From the NCBI RefSeq assembly GCF_024763615.1, contig NC_077222.1, positions 30,752,001 through 30,816,000 of the forward strand: a stretch of 64,000 bases of DNA, read 5' to 3'. Positions within the stretch are counted from its first letter, which is position 1; the number at the start of each line of letters is the position of its first letter. Shown piece by piece: positions 46,441 through 58,810 of the stretch. The position numbers were made by a program, and so were the translations under genes. This DNA comes from Phlebotomus papatasi (Eukaryota; Arthropoda; Insecta; Diptera; Psychodidae). The notes beneath the pieces are model-generated. The model was not told the origin of the DNA and did no database searches. It worked only from the letters and a program-made list of their open reading frames with translations.

Positions 46441-49126
46441 AGTAAAATTATAAGCAATAATAGTTGAAAGTTATCAAATACTACAGATTAACATTAACGT
46501 TGTAATATTTGCATTAAATTGTAGTAAATTAATTGTAATCTCTTTGCTAGTTAAATTGACAATCCAGATATAAAATTTTATTATCCATATTATTGTTGAT
46601 AAATTCAAAAGAGAGCTAGTAAAATTTACAAACCAAAATCGACTATTAAATTCTAATGTTCTTATAATTTCATTTTAGAAATGATATTTCAGTTGACCAA
46701 AGTTGTTTTTATTGCTCAGTTGCAAAGTACTTTTTTTTATATAATATAATAATTGGTAAATTCAAATATAAGCGGTGGCAGCCAAAATCCCGAATTTTCA
46801 AAATCTTGAAAGGGACGAAATTAAATGGAAGAAAATGTTTAGAATAATTTCCCAAGACACAGAAGATTGCCCTTTGCCTCCAGCAAGCACGAGTGGAATC
46901 GTGGGAGTAGCTATGACACTTTTAAGAATTCGGAATTTTGGCGTTTGGGATTTTGGCTTTCGGGATTTTGGCTTTCGCGATTTTGGCTTCTGGGAAATTT
47001 GACCAGGATCCAAATATAAGCTTAATAAATTTTATCAACCGACCATTAAATTCTAATATTCTGATAGTAAAATTATGGTAAATTTAGGGTTATTTTCGTA
47101 TTCGAATATTAGAATATCTAAATTTAAACCTAAAATCTAAATTGTGAAAGTATGAAGTATATTTTAGAAATCTAAATTGGCACCGTACAAATGTGCAGTA
47201 GGAAAATCAAATTTTGTTACCAAAATAACCAAAATTTTAGAAATTTAAAGCTATTAAGGTAGTAAAATCTTCTTGAATGTAATAATTTTTACTGACCTAA
47301 TTTTATTTTGTCAAATTTTATTTCTCATATTTTTATTTTAAATTTAGCATTGTTTTTTAAAATTTTGAACTGGTCGAGATACCAGCCTGAATATTTTTCA
47401 ATGAAATTTTGTAGTTTTTTACTTATCCTATTTTGCCTGTGTGTAAATTTAGTGAAGACAATTTTTGTGTTAAGACACATCCTGCCATAACACTTCAAAA
47501 TCCACATGACAGTTTAATTTACAGGCTTATTTCTCTGTGGAAAAGTCATTTCACTTGTCTCTGTTCTACGGAAATTACTCTTACTGAACTTAAGGGAAGT
47601 AACAGTGGTTTCTTAAGCTGCAACATATTAAAGGAAGAGGACTTGCTACAAACAGTGATAACACCGGCAACCACGACAAAATGATAATTAAAAGTGAAAA
47701 GTCGAGGATAAGGAATAGAATGTGAAAAGTTTGTCCATTAAGAAATGCTATTTAGAGAGCTCTTACTATCTTTTGCGAGTCTGGAAAATTTATCCACTTT
47801 AAGTACTCATGAAGTAAGCTTCTCTAAACTAAAATGAGTGGTGACTTTTCGTTGCATTTATAAGATTCTAAATAGTTAAACTCATTGCCCTCGTGTGCAG
47901 TGCAGATGGTGAAATTGAGTCTGACCAGAAACCCCCGAATTACAAATTAATTTAAATAAATTACATTTTGCTTGATCCGACTTCATCCCTGAATGTGGAC
48001 TCACATGGAATACAACACAAGGGAATTAACTATGGAAATTTGAGCTAGGGGATTTTCATCAGACATCCAGCGACCACTGCAGAAATTATTGGAATGTTAA
48101 GTGTAAATACAGTAGTGCTTGATATCAATTTAGTTAATTAAATTTCATTTGACCATGTAAATCGAAAGTCTGTTTTAGTCGAGGAACTTCTTGACTCTTC
48201 TTAGAGAGTGCTGAAACTTGAAGGAGAAAGTTGTATTCCATTCAATTAATTTTAAAATGTGTACAAAGTTATATAAAACGCTAATACTATGAGACATTTT
48301 TAGTTCGAAACGCAGTAAAGAACTTTCTGTTTTTGGAAATAATTCAAAATGGTGTTTCTGAATGGAATTTAAAAGTTTTATCATTTATGAATTCCGTAAT
48401 TTTTAATTTTCAAATACGGTCAGGGGTCAACCTTCGAATACCGCAATTTTTTCAAAGCGAAATTGCTATTATAGAGTTCTATTTTTTTTATAAAATGAGT
48501 TTTTTGCAAAATTAGGTTAAAATTGACTCTTAAAAAGATTTAACAATATTTCAATTCTGGCAATTTTTTTGGGATTAGCTTTATTAAAAATATTTCTAGA
48601 TAATAAGTCATAAGTTATTTTTTGAGTTTCCATTTGACTCTTGCATTGACATTTGCTGAAGTCTTCAATATATTCGTAAATCTAGAATTATGAGGAAGTG
48701 GCATGCCTTTGACTGCACCAGCATTTGAAAATTTCAGTTTTTCTTTTATTTTGCAAAAAAAAAATTCGTTTCTACAAAAAATAATTAATTCAATTTTTTA
48801 GTTTCCATTAACTTAAATTAATAACATAGAATTTTTGCTTTGGGGAATAAGAGAAAAACTGAATTATTCAAAGACTGGCGCATTCAAAGTATCAATTTTC
48901 GTTCTTGCTTTCATTATTTAAGAAGCAGAGAGTACAACATGGCATTAGAGTGTATAATAATTTATTCCGTAAGAAAATTCTCTCACTTTGCTTTCAAAAA
49001 GTTTATTTTACCAACTAACTTTTGGTAATGCTTTCCATACTTGGAGTGTAAAAGAAGAAAGAAGGTTATGCCTCTCTCACTAAACTTTAAAATATAAAAA
49101 ATTGTACTAAGGGGTTACCTTAGTTC
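46441..49126. other. No gene seen
   Basis: AT-rich apart from the minisatellite at 46932-46994. The 83-codon frame at 47433-47684 (+) shows no recognisable domain or splice support. Confidence 0.5.
46932..46994. repeat. 15-bp minisatellite, GATTTTGGCTTTCGG x about 4
   Basis: Consecutive units GATTTTGGCTTTCGG, GATTTTGGCTTTCGC and GATTTTGGCTTCTGG follow a degenerate first unit. Being a multiple of 3 it reads DFGFR repeats in one frame, but that frame has no other coding support. Confidence 0.92.
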
Positions 49127-50380
49127 TACACTCAAAAAAATCCACGGTTAAATGGGTATGTAAAACAGGGTTTGTCTATCAAACTGATGCCAAACCCTGT
49201 TTCAACCTAAACGTGGCAAGGTTTGATGTACAAGTATTTTTTAAACCCTGTTTCAACCAAACCCTGAAAAGGTAGAAAGTCAAATCCTGTTATGGATATT
49301 GATTTACCTTGCCGTCAGTAAACCTTGGCAGGAATGAAAACCAATCCTCGTCACGATTATATTTTAAACCCTGTTTTCGTCAAACCCTGGCAAGAGTAAA
49401 CCATAATCCTTGTCAGGGGTATATTTTAAAACCTTTTTCTCAGTAAACCTTGGCAAGAATGAAGACCAATCCTCGCCATGTTTATACCTTAAACCCTGTT
49501 TCGTCAAACCCTGGAAGGAGTATGGCTTAACCCGTAACACGGATTACACTCAATCCTTGTTTCCATCAACCCCTGGCAAGCGGAAAAACAACCCTTGTCA
49601 TGAGTTTATTCAAATCTCGCCTCTTTCAACCCCTGGATGACTATTTTTAACCCTTGTTAGGATTAAAATCAAATTTACTTGGAAAATAATTAAATAAAAC
49701 TAGAAATTCTTATTATAATATTTTGCATCACTAAGGAAATAAAAAGTAACGGCTGGAATAAAAAGTTTATACTTTAGTCGTTATTTTCTTATTTTCTTAG
49801 TGAAAGAAAAATATTATAAAAAGAATTTCTAAGCCTTATTTAATTGTTTTACATGTAAATTTGACTTAAATTCTAACAAAGATTGAAAAATGATCTCCAA
49901 GAAGTTTACTTAAGTGAGATTTGAATTTCTCATATACATACATCAGTGTAGAAGTATAAAAAAATTATAATTAGGTTAAGTAAACATTTAGAATTTATTA
50001 CAATAAAATAGTACTTGTTTCTCTAACAATATATCATTATAATTCCTTATTTTACTATTAAATAATTACAATTTAACACAAATATAAGAATTTATAACTC
50101 CTAGTTATTTCATTACTTTAAACTTTATTATATTATTATTTTTTAAGGTATCGTAAAAATATCTGTTATTTAAAGCTTTTTTAAACAATATTGGCAAAAA
50201 CTAGGGAGTAAATTTTACAACAGCATGAGAAAAGTTATTTTCAAAATAATTAAGCAAAAACTTAGGAATATCCATCAAGAAAAATTGACAGTATTTGTTT
50301 ACCTATATATTCTTTTTCAATATTTAATCTTATCTCAATGAAAAATAAATAAATATATCTAGATTACCTTAACAGCTTTA

Positions 50381-50541
50381 TGGCGTCTACACACTAGTAG
50401 AATTTTTTTTAAATGCCTTTTTTAAAAAATTCTGACATTTCTACCTACAAGGATATGGGAAATTTGCTTTAAAAAGGCATTTTTAAAAAAATTTCTACTA
50501 GTGTGTATACGCCAGCATGGCGTATACACCCTAGTAGAAAT
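50381..50541. repeat. Palindrome TGGCGTCTACACACTAGTAG plus a third half
   Basis: 50381-50514 folds on itself (ATGCCTTTTT and AAAAAGGCAT inside). It is followed by a further GCATGGCGTATACACCCTAG half-copy. Confidence 0.85.
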
Positions 50542-51453
50542 GTTTTGTAGTATTGGAACTTTAAAAAAATATATACATATTCTTTGATAACAAAGTACAA
50601 CATGTGAAGAATATTTTCTCATCTCAAAGCTTCAAGCCAGTGAGAAACTTTAGGATAGAGCCTTTACAAATTTATTTAAAGCCAATTGAGAAGCATCAAC
50701 TGTAAAAGCTCTTTTTAAAATCTCAATTTGTGAGATTTATATGCAAAATTTTTCGAAAACTAATGCATCAATTTCATCGAAAATTTGCATACTTCTAGAG
50801 GTGATTGTTTAAAACTTAAACAAGGATTTGTTTTTTTTTTCCCTGGTCATACCTTATTTTGCACGGCGAAATGTAGTGTAAAATACGCCATTTTTTCTTG
50901 TAAAAAATGCTATTGAAAACAAATTTCATGTTTTTAAACTTTCGTTGAAATATAACTTTTACTCAACTGCTAATAGCAAATATTTAGTTTTCTGATTTCA
51001 GAGAAAAATTATGTGAGTTATGTCTCCGAAAATCATTTTAAAAGATCAGCCTCTTAAAATTTGGAAATGAAAATTTTAGAAAATATTGTTCTAATGTTGT
51101 ACTTTTATGTTTCAGAGTTGGATTTGAAGAAATATTCTTTATTATATTTTAAAAAAAATTAAAGAGGGCATATTTTTTGGTTTCTGAAACCTACGTAATT
51201 CCTGAAATTAATCAATCCTGCTTCAGCCTGCACCACTTCAAAGGATGTGTAAGCAGGACGGTGGCAATTATTTTATTTTGCACTTTCCACTGCTCCCTGG
51301 CGTGCTTCTGCTCTCTCCTCTTGAAATTTGAGGTAGAATTTCCATGTTTCAGTATGATCCTCTCGTTCGAACTTCTGCAAATCTGGAGTTCCGACATCTA
51401 AGAAAAAATGGTAACATAAACTAAAATTACAAAATTTATCTTAACCGTTTAGG

Positions 51454-51476
51454 TAGATAGATAGATAGATAGATAG
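51454..51476. repeat. (TAGA)n microsatellite
   Basis: About six units. The following TTGTTTATTCATTAGCAATA suggests, read on the minus strand, the tail of a retroelement, but that is a guess. Confidence 0.9.
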
Positions 51477-51519
51477 TTGTTTATTCATTAGCAATAAATG
51501 AGGCTAAATCCCGTGGAAA

Positions 51520-52400
51520 ATAGAAAACGTATAAAACGGTTAACTCGAGATTAAAAAAAGAAGTTAAAACGTAATCTTGACACAGTTTAAAATTCAAAAG
51601 TCTTTAGAATATTTTGTGGTGAACAGCATTTCACAGTTTTTTCACTAAAATCACGAGAAATTTTATCGATTTTTTTTTAGAAAATAAAGATAAAGATAAG
51701 AAAAATAATAATTTTTAAAATTTCGTGAAAATCCCGTTAAAAATACAGAAAACGCCGCACTTTAACTTTGGATACACACACTTTGCACCAATACTAACCG
51801 TGGCAAGGATGAAAATCAACCCTTGAGAGATTAAAACACTTAAGGTTAACTCAAGGTTAAAACAGGGGTAAAATCCTAATCTTGACACGGTTTAAAATTT
51901 AGGCGTACGGAAAATCCTCAGTGAACAGCATTTTCACGCTTTTTCCACTAACACCTTCAAGAATTTCACCGATATTTTTAATGAAAATTAATTTCTCACT
52001 GTTTATTTAGGCATTGATGGTGGAAAATTGGGATAAATTCTGTGAAAACTTGAGGAAACGCCGCACAATGGCTTTAGACGCGCACACATTGCATCAATAC
52101 TAACCGTGGCAAGGATGAAAATCAACCCTTGAGAGATTAAAACACGGTTAACTCAAGGTTAAAACAGGGGTAAAATCCTAATCTTGACAGGGTTTAAAAT
52201 TTAGGCGTGCGGATATTCCTCAGTGAACAGAATTTTCACGCTTTTTCCACTAAAATCTTCAAGAATTTCACCGAGATTTTTTTAGATAATATATTGCTCA
52301 CCATTTATTTACACATTTACGGTAAAATTGACCCTAAATTCAGTGAAAATCTCATAGAAAAGAGAGAAAACTCCGCACTTTGATTCTTGACGCGCACGTT
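51520..52400. repeat. Three tandem units of about 300 bp
   Basis: Units start near 51520, 51780 and 52085. The last two are nearly identical through AATACTAACCGTGGCAAGG, TCAACCCTTGAGAGATTAAA, TAAAACAGGGGTAAAATCC and TTCACGCTTTTTCCACTAA. The first is diverged. Confidence 0.85.
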
Positions 52401-52862
52401 TGGTTACAAACTTGAAAAGAAAATTAAGCACCACTTACCACAGAACTTTTCACAATTTACTCTTCTTGTCACTGATGTGTCCCTGGGTGGTCACTGTGGA
52501 GGCTCATATTGAGCCCCAATCCCAGAAATGTCAACGCGAATGCCTCCATTCTTTGAGGCACACTGAACACTAAACACCATTTTTCTCTTACTGATTCCAC
52601 TTGACAAGTTTACACGAGAAACCCTTAAATGCATTAAGAATCTCGCCATGATAGAAATTTAAAACCATTCAAACCTTGCGCAAGATTTAAACCGATGTGT
52701 TAAGGTTAATAGTGAAATCTTTCACTAAAAAAAGGAGTTAAAATTGCTGAAACAGGGTTAACTCATGTTTACAGTTTAAAACCTTTTTAAAATTAAACCG
52801 TGACTAACCCTGTTTATAGTCGAATTTAAACCTTGCCTCAAATAAGCTCTTTTTTGAGTGTA

Positions 52863-53831
52863 TAGTTCATATCTGCAACTGTTTTATTTGTACATTAATA
52901 GAATGAAAAATGAATAAACAGATAGACATTGTTAGGGGGAGGTGGGTCTATATTGAGCTGGGTTTACATTGAAAACGGTATTTTCTGCGAATTTTTAGAT
53001 AGATAAAACAATTAAAGTTCTTAATTAAATTATGGCTTGGTTCAATTTCCTTGAGAAGTGCGCGAAAAATAGTGTAGATTTATGAAATTGACTGATATTA
53101 GTTTTACTGGTTTTGGCATCACCAGTGTTACTGGTTTTTTGTACAGTGATTGCACAAGTTAGTGCCCAATTTTCATGAAAGTATCATGATTTTAACCACA
53201 ATAGTGTAGGGCTGCAGAGTATAACAGTTTCACGTATTTCAACTCTGCTTAAAAGACTCATTTATCGACTATATGAATTTAGTATATTTTCAAAGGATTT
53301 TCAAAACTATCCAAAATATTTTTTATTCTGTGTATTTTCTAAAGTCGTGAAATGCTTTAATCTCAACCACTTTCCTCTATTTTTGATTTATTTTTCTTAC
53401 ACTGAATATGTACACGGTCTTGCATTATTTTATTGCGAATTATTGGTCTCTATTCTGACATCAAGATCAAAATTTCAAGTTGTCAAATATTTCTAAGATC
53501 AAGATTTTATATTCTGATATAATGTATTTGCAGAACTTAAAATGTCTTAGATAAGAACCAAGATTTTCCTCACTTAAGGAAACGGTAATCCTGAAAAACT
53601 TCTCAATTTCTTTAAAGATTTTGTTGAAATTTCGCTATAAGAATTAGAATAGTTAATATTAGACCGTAAGTAGTATAAAATAGATCATAATCATCAAAAC
53701 AGTAAGTGCAAATAAATATTTTTGATTCTAGATAAACCTTGAAATGGTTATAACAATTATAACTAAGCGTAATCCTTTTACATGTACTCTTGTGGCGTTG
53801 TATTTCGATACACACATCTAAGAATAAGGGC
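52863..53831. other. No gene seen
   Basis: A left-end fragment of a GGGGGAGGTGGGTCTA-type MITE is at 52933-52965 without a visible right end. Otherwise AT-rich. Confidence 0.5.
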
Positions 53832-54230
53832 AGAATCACATTGACAGTAAATTGCTTACCGTATTTCGTTAATTTACGCATTTTCATTGCAATTCTTACG
53901 CAAATTTTCCATTATCGTATTACCTTATCTCATACTTAGTGGCACTAGGTGAAAATAATATAAGAAAAATGAAGAAATAAAACGAAAATGCGATAAACGG
54001 TGAGTAATGAAAAACTGTATGATTAGTTTCTCTTACATTTTTTTTGCTCACTGTTTATGGAATTTTTGTTTTATTTCTTCAATTTTCTTATATTATTTTC
54101 ATCTAGTGCCACCGAGTATGAGATAAGGTAATACGGTAATGGGAAATTTGCGTAAGAATTGCAATGAAAATGCGTAAATTAACGAAATACGGTGAGGCTA
54201 CGGCGAGCATTTTACTGTCAATGTAATTCT
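53832..54230. mobile_element. Near-perfect 400-bp palindrome
   Basis: AGAATCACATTGACAGTAAA to CGTATTTCGTTAATTTACGC is mirrored by GCGTAAATTAACGAAATACG to TTTACTGTCAATGTAATTCT. The arms continue through ATTGCAATTCTTACGCAAAT and CTTATCTCATAC almost to the centre. It is a fold-back MITE or a recent inverted duplication. Confidence 0.92.
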
Positions 54231-57200
54231 CTCCTAAGCACCATTTCATATAAAATGGAGCCGTAAACCCACTATTACAAAAACATTATTTACTTATCAC
54301 GAATTCTATGTGAAACTTTTAATTTTTTAAGTATCTTAATTTGTTAGGATCTTCGAGAGCTCCTTGGAATTATTTCAAGAAAATAATTTAAAAAATTTAA
54401 CGTCTTAATCTTGATTTTCTTTATTTAAGATTATCAAAATCTTGAAATTTTCCTAATCTTGATCCTGATGTCAGTCTCAGAAATGAGATCTGTGTTCAAA
54501 TGATATAATGGAGGATTTTTCAAGGATCATAAATTCCGGATCGCAGAAACATAATTTGTGTGATAATATCTAAAGTTCATGGAAGCTATCCAAAACCATG
54601 TCATTCATTGTAATTTTTAAGAATTGATTTTCAATTGTGGAACTGATATACTTGCAGATTCTTGAAAGACAAACCTTACGAACAATGAATACTCTAGATT
54701 TCTGAAACAATTGTTTTAGTAGGTATTATATCTTTAAGGCATAAAATCTATGATTAAATTTTGAAAAGGAAATTTTCGAAAAAAAGAATTTCGTTTTTGT
54801 GCTTGAAGTAAAACATGGCAAATTTTACAAATTAGCAATTTTTTTTTAGCAAATCGAATACATATTTTATAATTTAAAATTGTTCATGATCGAAACTGTG
54901 TTCCAAAAGCGTAAGTATTCAAATCGGCTCTCGTTTTTCTGATTTTGGGTTTCATCCTTTATTAATAAAGACATTGTATAAATGCGGAGTAACAAAAAAT
55001 TGAAACAGTGATATTATCGTTAAATATATAAATTAGACACATTTTTGTAGAGATTTAGGATTTTTACTGATCATAATTAGATATTTTACTGCTCAGTTTT
55101 AATTTTTTTACTGCCCTTTTTATTTTTTTACTGCTCGTTTGTTTTTGCTATTAATATAATAGAAATAATAAGCAATTTTCTTTTTAAATTTCTTCTGCTG
55201 AAGTTTGTATTTGGATAGGCTACGAACTTATACAACGACCGATATGGTGCTCTTTCTCTTCCTTATCTTTTAGTACAAAATATAATATACAATGAACAAA
55301 TTTATTTTTCAATTATTATTTTTCATTTAAATGACAAAAACTTAATTTTAATAAATTATAGCGCCATAAATATTAAGCAAACTTTGTGTGCCAAGCTTAA
55401 ATTTTCATAAAAGCTCAGGACAGACAGTAATTATTTTCTAAATGACCATATATTCTTATAATGAACACCCTTTCTAGTCTTTTGGAATATATAACTTTCG
55501 TACAATTATTTCCACTCTTCCACACAAATGAACCCGATATTAGTTTCTGGGGTGCGAGATTGTTTGAAATTAGGGTTTCCGTGCTAAAGTGACAAGAGAC
55601 AAATGCCCCATTTGTGCGATGTTGGAGAAAATATATCACAATAAATAAAATTATCAAAAGATTCTTCTCATCGTCTTCGCATTTGTATTTATTTAACACA
55701 CATTTTGCAGACATTTTTTGTCGCCTCCGCAAAACATCAACACTTTTCGCAAACGACATGTTCATCGGTGGTTTATGTTTCGTTATTTATTTTATTAGTA
55801 TTTTCATTTCGTGTAGCAAATAGACAGAAGAAATAAAATCGGAACGGTGTGAATAATTTGATGGACTATTGCATCTGCGGATGGCACGAATTTATTGTCC
55901 GAGCCTGGAGATTGTCATCACAGAGGCAGGAAATAGTCAAATTTGATTTCATATCGACGAGTATATGGGATTGATTTTGGGAGATGATTGGTCCATATGT
56001 TGAAAGCATACCAATCATATTTCTGGAGTACCGTGAAGTGTACCAGGGGCAGGGAGATTGAGATGCACAAATGACTAAATTATGCAGTCCGGAGTCCCAG
56101 AAGATATTCATCTCCAAGCAGCACTGCATTGTTTCAACCTGGGGGAGTCGTAAATGGGGCGTGAGAAATTGGGTCGCGAATATTTTGAAGAACATTGAAG
56201 AAAAGTCCTAGAGGGATTATAAGCCCCAAGAAAGGCACACGGAAAGAAATTTCTCCATGCCTCCCAGGAGAATGGAAGCAAGTGCTTTACCGACAGCATA
56301 TATATTCATAATTCAATCTTCAATTTCTCCGTGACACACCATGGCTATATATATCCGTTCCCATGTGCAACGACAAGTATACATTATAGTTATAGATATG
56401 TAACCAGGCAGTGGTGTGTAATTTGAGGCATGGAGTAAATTGGGTAAGTGCACTCTCTTCCGCCTTGAATATATTTCTCGAGTTGTGAGTAATTGCAAAC
56501 TTACGCTTTTGAAGCTTAAACATGATTATCTCATACAAATCTTGCCAGCATTATGGATGAGGCGGTCTTGTACTCTTCCAACAGGCTTAAAAATGGTAAG
56601 AAACTTTTCTACCCTCTTACTGAAGAATTCTGGAATACTTTCAATCAAACTTTCAGTAAGCGGTCTGACATGTCTGGGAGATTAGGAGGGAGGGGGGGGG
56701 CAAGAACGAATAGCAAGAAAAAACCCCATTTGCAAGATAAAGCATCTCTTTTGTTAAAGAATCAGCAATTTTTACAAATACCTCTTTTATCGAGGTAAAA
56801 AAGGAAAATCTCATTTGAAATAATCAAAAAAGTTCATCTCTCTTTCCTATGTGTAATTAATCAAGCCTTTCACATCTCATCAGTCCTCAAGTTCTTCCCT
56901 GACTTTTCCTTTGTTCTCAACTATATTTAATCAGCCCCCCGCACAAAAGATCTATATTGAATATGAAATTAAATCCTGCTGTTGGAAAATGATAATTAAA
57001 GATCTCCTCTTGGATTTTCAGATTTAATACTAATAAGATAAGTAAATTAGGCTGGCATCAGTTCGTCTCTCCGCTCAAAATGAGATTCATCAAATAAACT
57101 TCGCGGAAGGAAGAAATAAAAATAGTTCATCTCTTTCTGACTGAGAATAATCTTGCCAGAATTGTATCATATTACCCGAAACTTGGCATTAGACGAAAAA

Positions 57201-57520
57201 TGTCCGCCACTCGTCTTTTGATAACTCATAATGTAATATACTAAATTAGCATTAATGATAGACATTCTTTGAAATTCTACCTTAGTCATTAGCCACAGTA
57301 TTCTTATCTGACACTGCGATGAACTCACTAAAAAGTTTTTTTTTGCTGGAATAATTGATGATGACTTGGAAAAATAATAGAGGTACTCAGTGATGGATTT
57401 AAGAATGTTTAGAAATGTATTTTGTAAAATTTTAAATATTATTATTGTTATATTATTTTTATTTTGATGTATCGAACCATTCTTTCTATTTTACACATAA
57501 TTCAGTTTATAGATTTACTT
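54231..57520. other. No gene recognised
   Basis: Mostly AT-rich. 55860-56300 is noticeably richer in GC and contains long minus-strand frames (56195-55866), but no domain, splice pair or known protein is evident. A G9 run is at about 56692-56700. Confidence 0.45.
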
Positions 57521-58414
57521 TAATGCCCTAGACAGATTTATGTGATGGGCACACTTACGACTAAAGTTCAGGAGGGGAATTCTGTAACTCTCTGGCAATG
57601 CCATATGACAAATTATGCTTGAGTCTCAGGAGAGTTTTTTCGAAAATGCGATTCTGTAGCCGTGGCATTGCCATTTCAGCTCACGTGATATTGTTAGAAG
57701 TCACATATTTGAGATTTCTGGCAATTAAAATGATAATGAATATTGTTAAATAAATCATCCAAGACAGACTGTATTTGCATAATATCACTAAGTGAAGGCA
57801 CTTCATTAAAAAATCAGTGAATTGCATTTTCGAACTCATATGATAATAACCAAAAAAAGCTCGATTGGCATTGTCAGGTTTCGAACTCATGCGTGACAAT
57901 GCCACGAAAATTACAGAATTCCCCTACAGAGCCGACTAAGCTCGTTCATAGCTAAGTCAGTTCCTGACACACTACAAACGAGGCTTAACATTTTCTGGCA
58001 CTCATAAAACATAACTTTCGTGGGTTTTATGCAGATATTTCTACTGAAATGCACTAGTATTCCTTTGAAAATGAAACTACTTGTAAATTTACTTGACAAT
58101 TCACGTATAACAACAAGAATTATTCGGTAGAATTGCCTAAATTGGCTTAAGTCGCGAGTTGGCTTCCACCTCACAAATAATTGTAATTAACAATAATTAT
58201 TGCACGTGTACTGACACATGATATTACAAATAGTTTCATTTTCTGAGGAACATTACTGCATTTTCCTAGAAATATCTGCATAAAAATCCACGAAAGTTAT
58301 GTTTTCTGGATACCAGTGAACGCTAATCCTCGTTCGTAGTGTGTCAGGAACTTATTTGGCTATGAACTAGCTTAGTCGTCTCTGGACTTTAGTCGTAAGT
58401 GTGTCTAGGGCATT
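57521..58414. mobile_element. Palindromic element, TAATGCCCTAGACA ends, with an insertion
   Basis: TAATGCCCTAGACA and TGTCTAGGGCATTA are exact inverses. Inside, CACACTTACGACTAAAGT, CGACTAAGCT, CTGACACACTACAAACGAGG and GTTTTATGCAGATATTTCTA are mirrored. The left arm is split by 57574-57924. Confidence 0.9.
57574..57924. mobile_element. MITE, GGGGAATTCTGTAA ends (copy 2, nested)
   Basis: GGGGAATTCTGTAACTCTC and TTACAGAATTCCCC bound an insert that splits the left arm of the palindrome. CAATGCCA and TGGCATTG are mirrored inside. It has the same ends as 36700-36920. Confidence 0.88.
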
Positions 58415-58675
58415 ACGGCTTAAGCCGAGAGACAGCTTAAGTGGGAAACTGATAAAAATTATAGTCTATTTATCATTTTGGTTATAAGTACGTCAATAAG
58501 TCTCTCGGTTTAATGTGCTGGGCATACCGATGTCTTATGCCTTAAGCCTAGAGACGGCTTAACATTGTACGTGATTAGGCTACATTTCAATTGGTTTCCC
58601 AATGAGACGTCTCTTGGCTTAATCCATAAATCTGTAGGACATAACTCTTAACTCTTTAACGAAATAAAATTAAAA
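58415..58675. repeat. Loose TAATGCCCTAG-family fragments
   Basis: TTAAGCCGAGAGACAGCTTA, AGTCTCTCGGTTTAA, TTAAGCCTAGAGACGGCTTA and GACGTCTCTTGGCTTAA alternate in orientation, resembling 5330-5520. Confidence 0.7.
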
Positions 58676-58810
58676 GCAATAAAAATGAAACTGATAAACA
58701 AAATCAGTAAAAGGTCTTACATCTAGCCTTAGAAAGTCCAAAAGAGTCTGATTCGGTGTATTTTTTACCTCTATGAGCGATAGGGACATAAATAGCCTAA
58801 AAATTTAAGT
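58676..58810 (+). repeat. 134-bp dispersed direct repeat (copy 2)
   Basis: Nearly identical to 43681-43814. It ends exactly at the edge of the next element (TA at 58810). Confidence 0.92.

Larger units (their letters stand above)
49129..52860. mobile_element. 3.7-kb fold-back element, CACTCAAAAAA ends with internal repeats
   Basis: TACACTCAAAAAAA (49127) and TTTTTTGAGTGTA (52862) are inverted ends with TA edges. The left arm (49146-49660) is an array of degenerate AAACCCTGTTTCAACC and AACCCTGGCAAG units, and the right arm (52650-52850) repeats AACCTTG/AACCCTGTTT blocks. The right third holds about three 300-bp tandem units. No transposase frame is seen. The middle (49660-51420) is AT-rich and may be unrelated DNA between two elements. 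Confidence 0.6.

Noticed and set aside
47433..47684. 83-codon plus-strand frame with several Cys
   Set aside because: No signal peptide at its start, the Cys spacing fits no family I know, and no homologue is recognised.
51454..51476. (TAGA)n run as evidence for a specific retroelement
   Set aside because: The adjacent sequence is only suggestive. A microsatellite alone does not identify an element.
55866..56195. 109-codon minus-strand frame in a GC-richer stretch
   Set aside because: No recognisable motif. Kept only as an unannotated GC-richer region.
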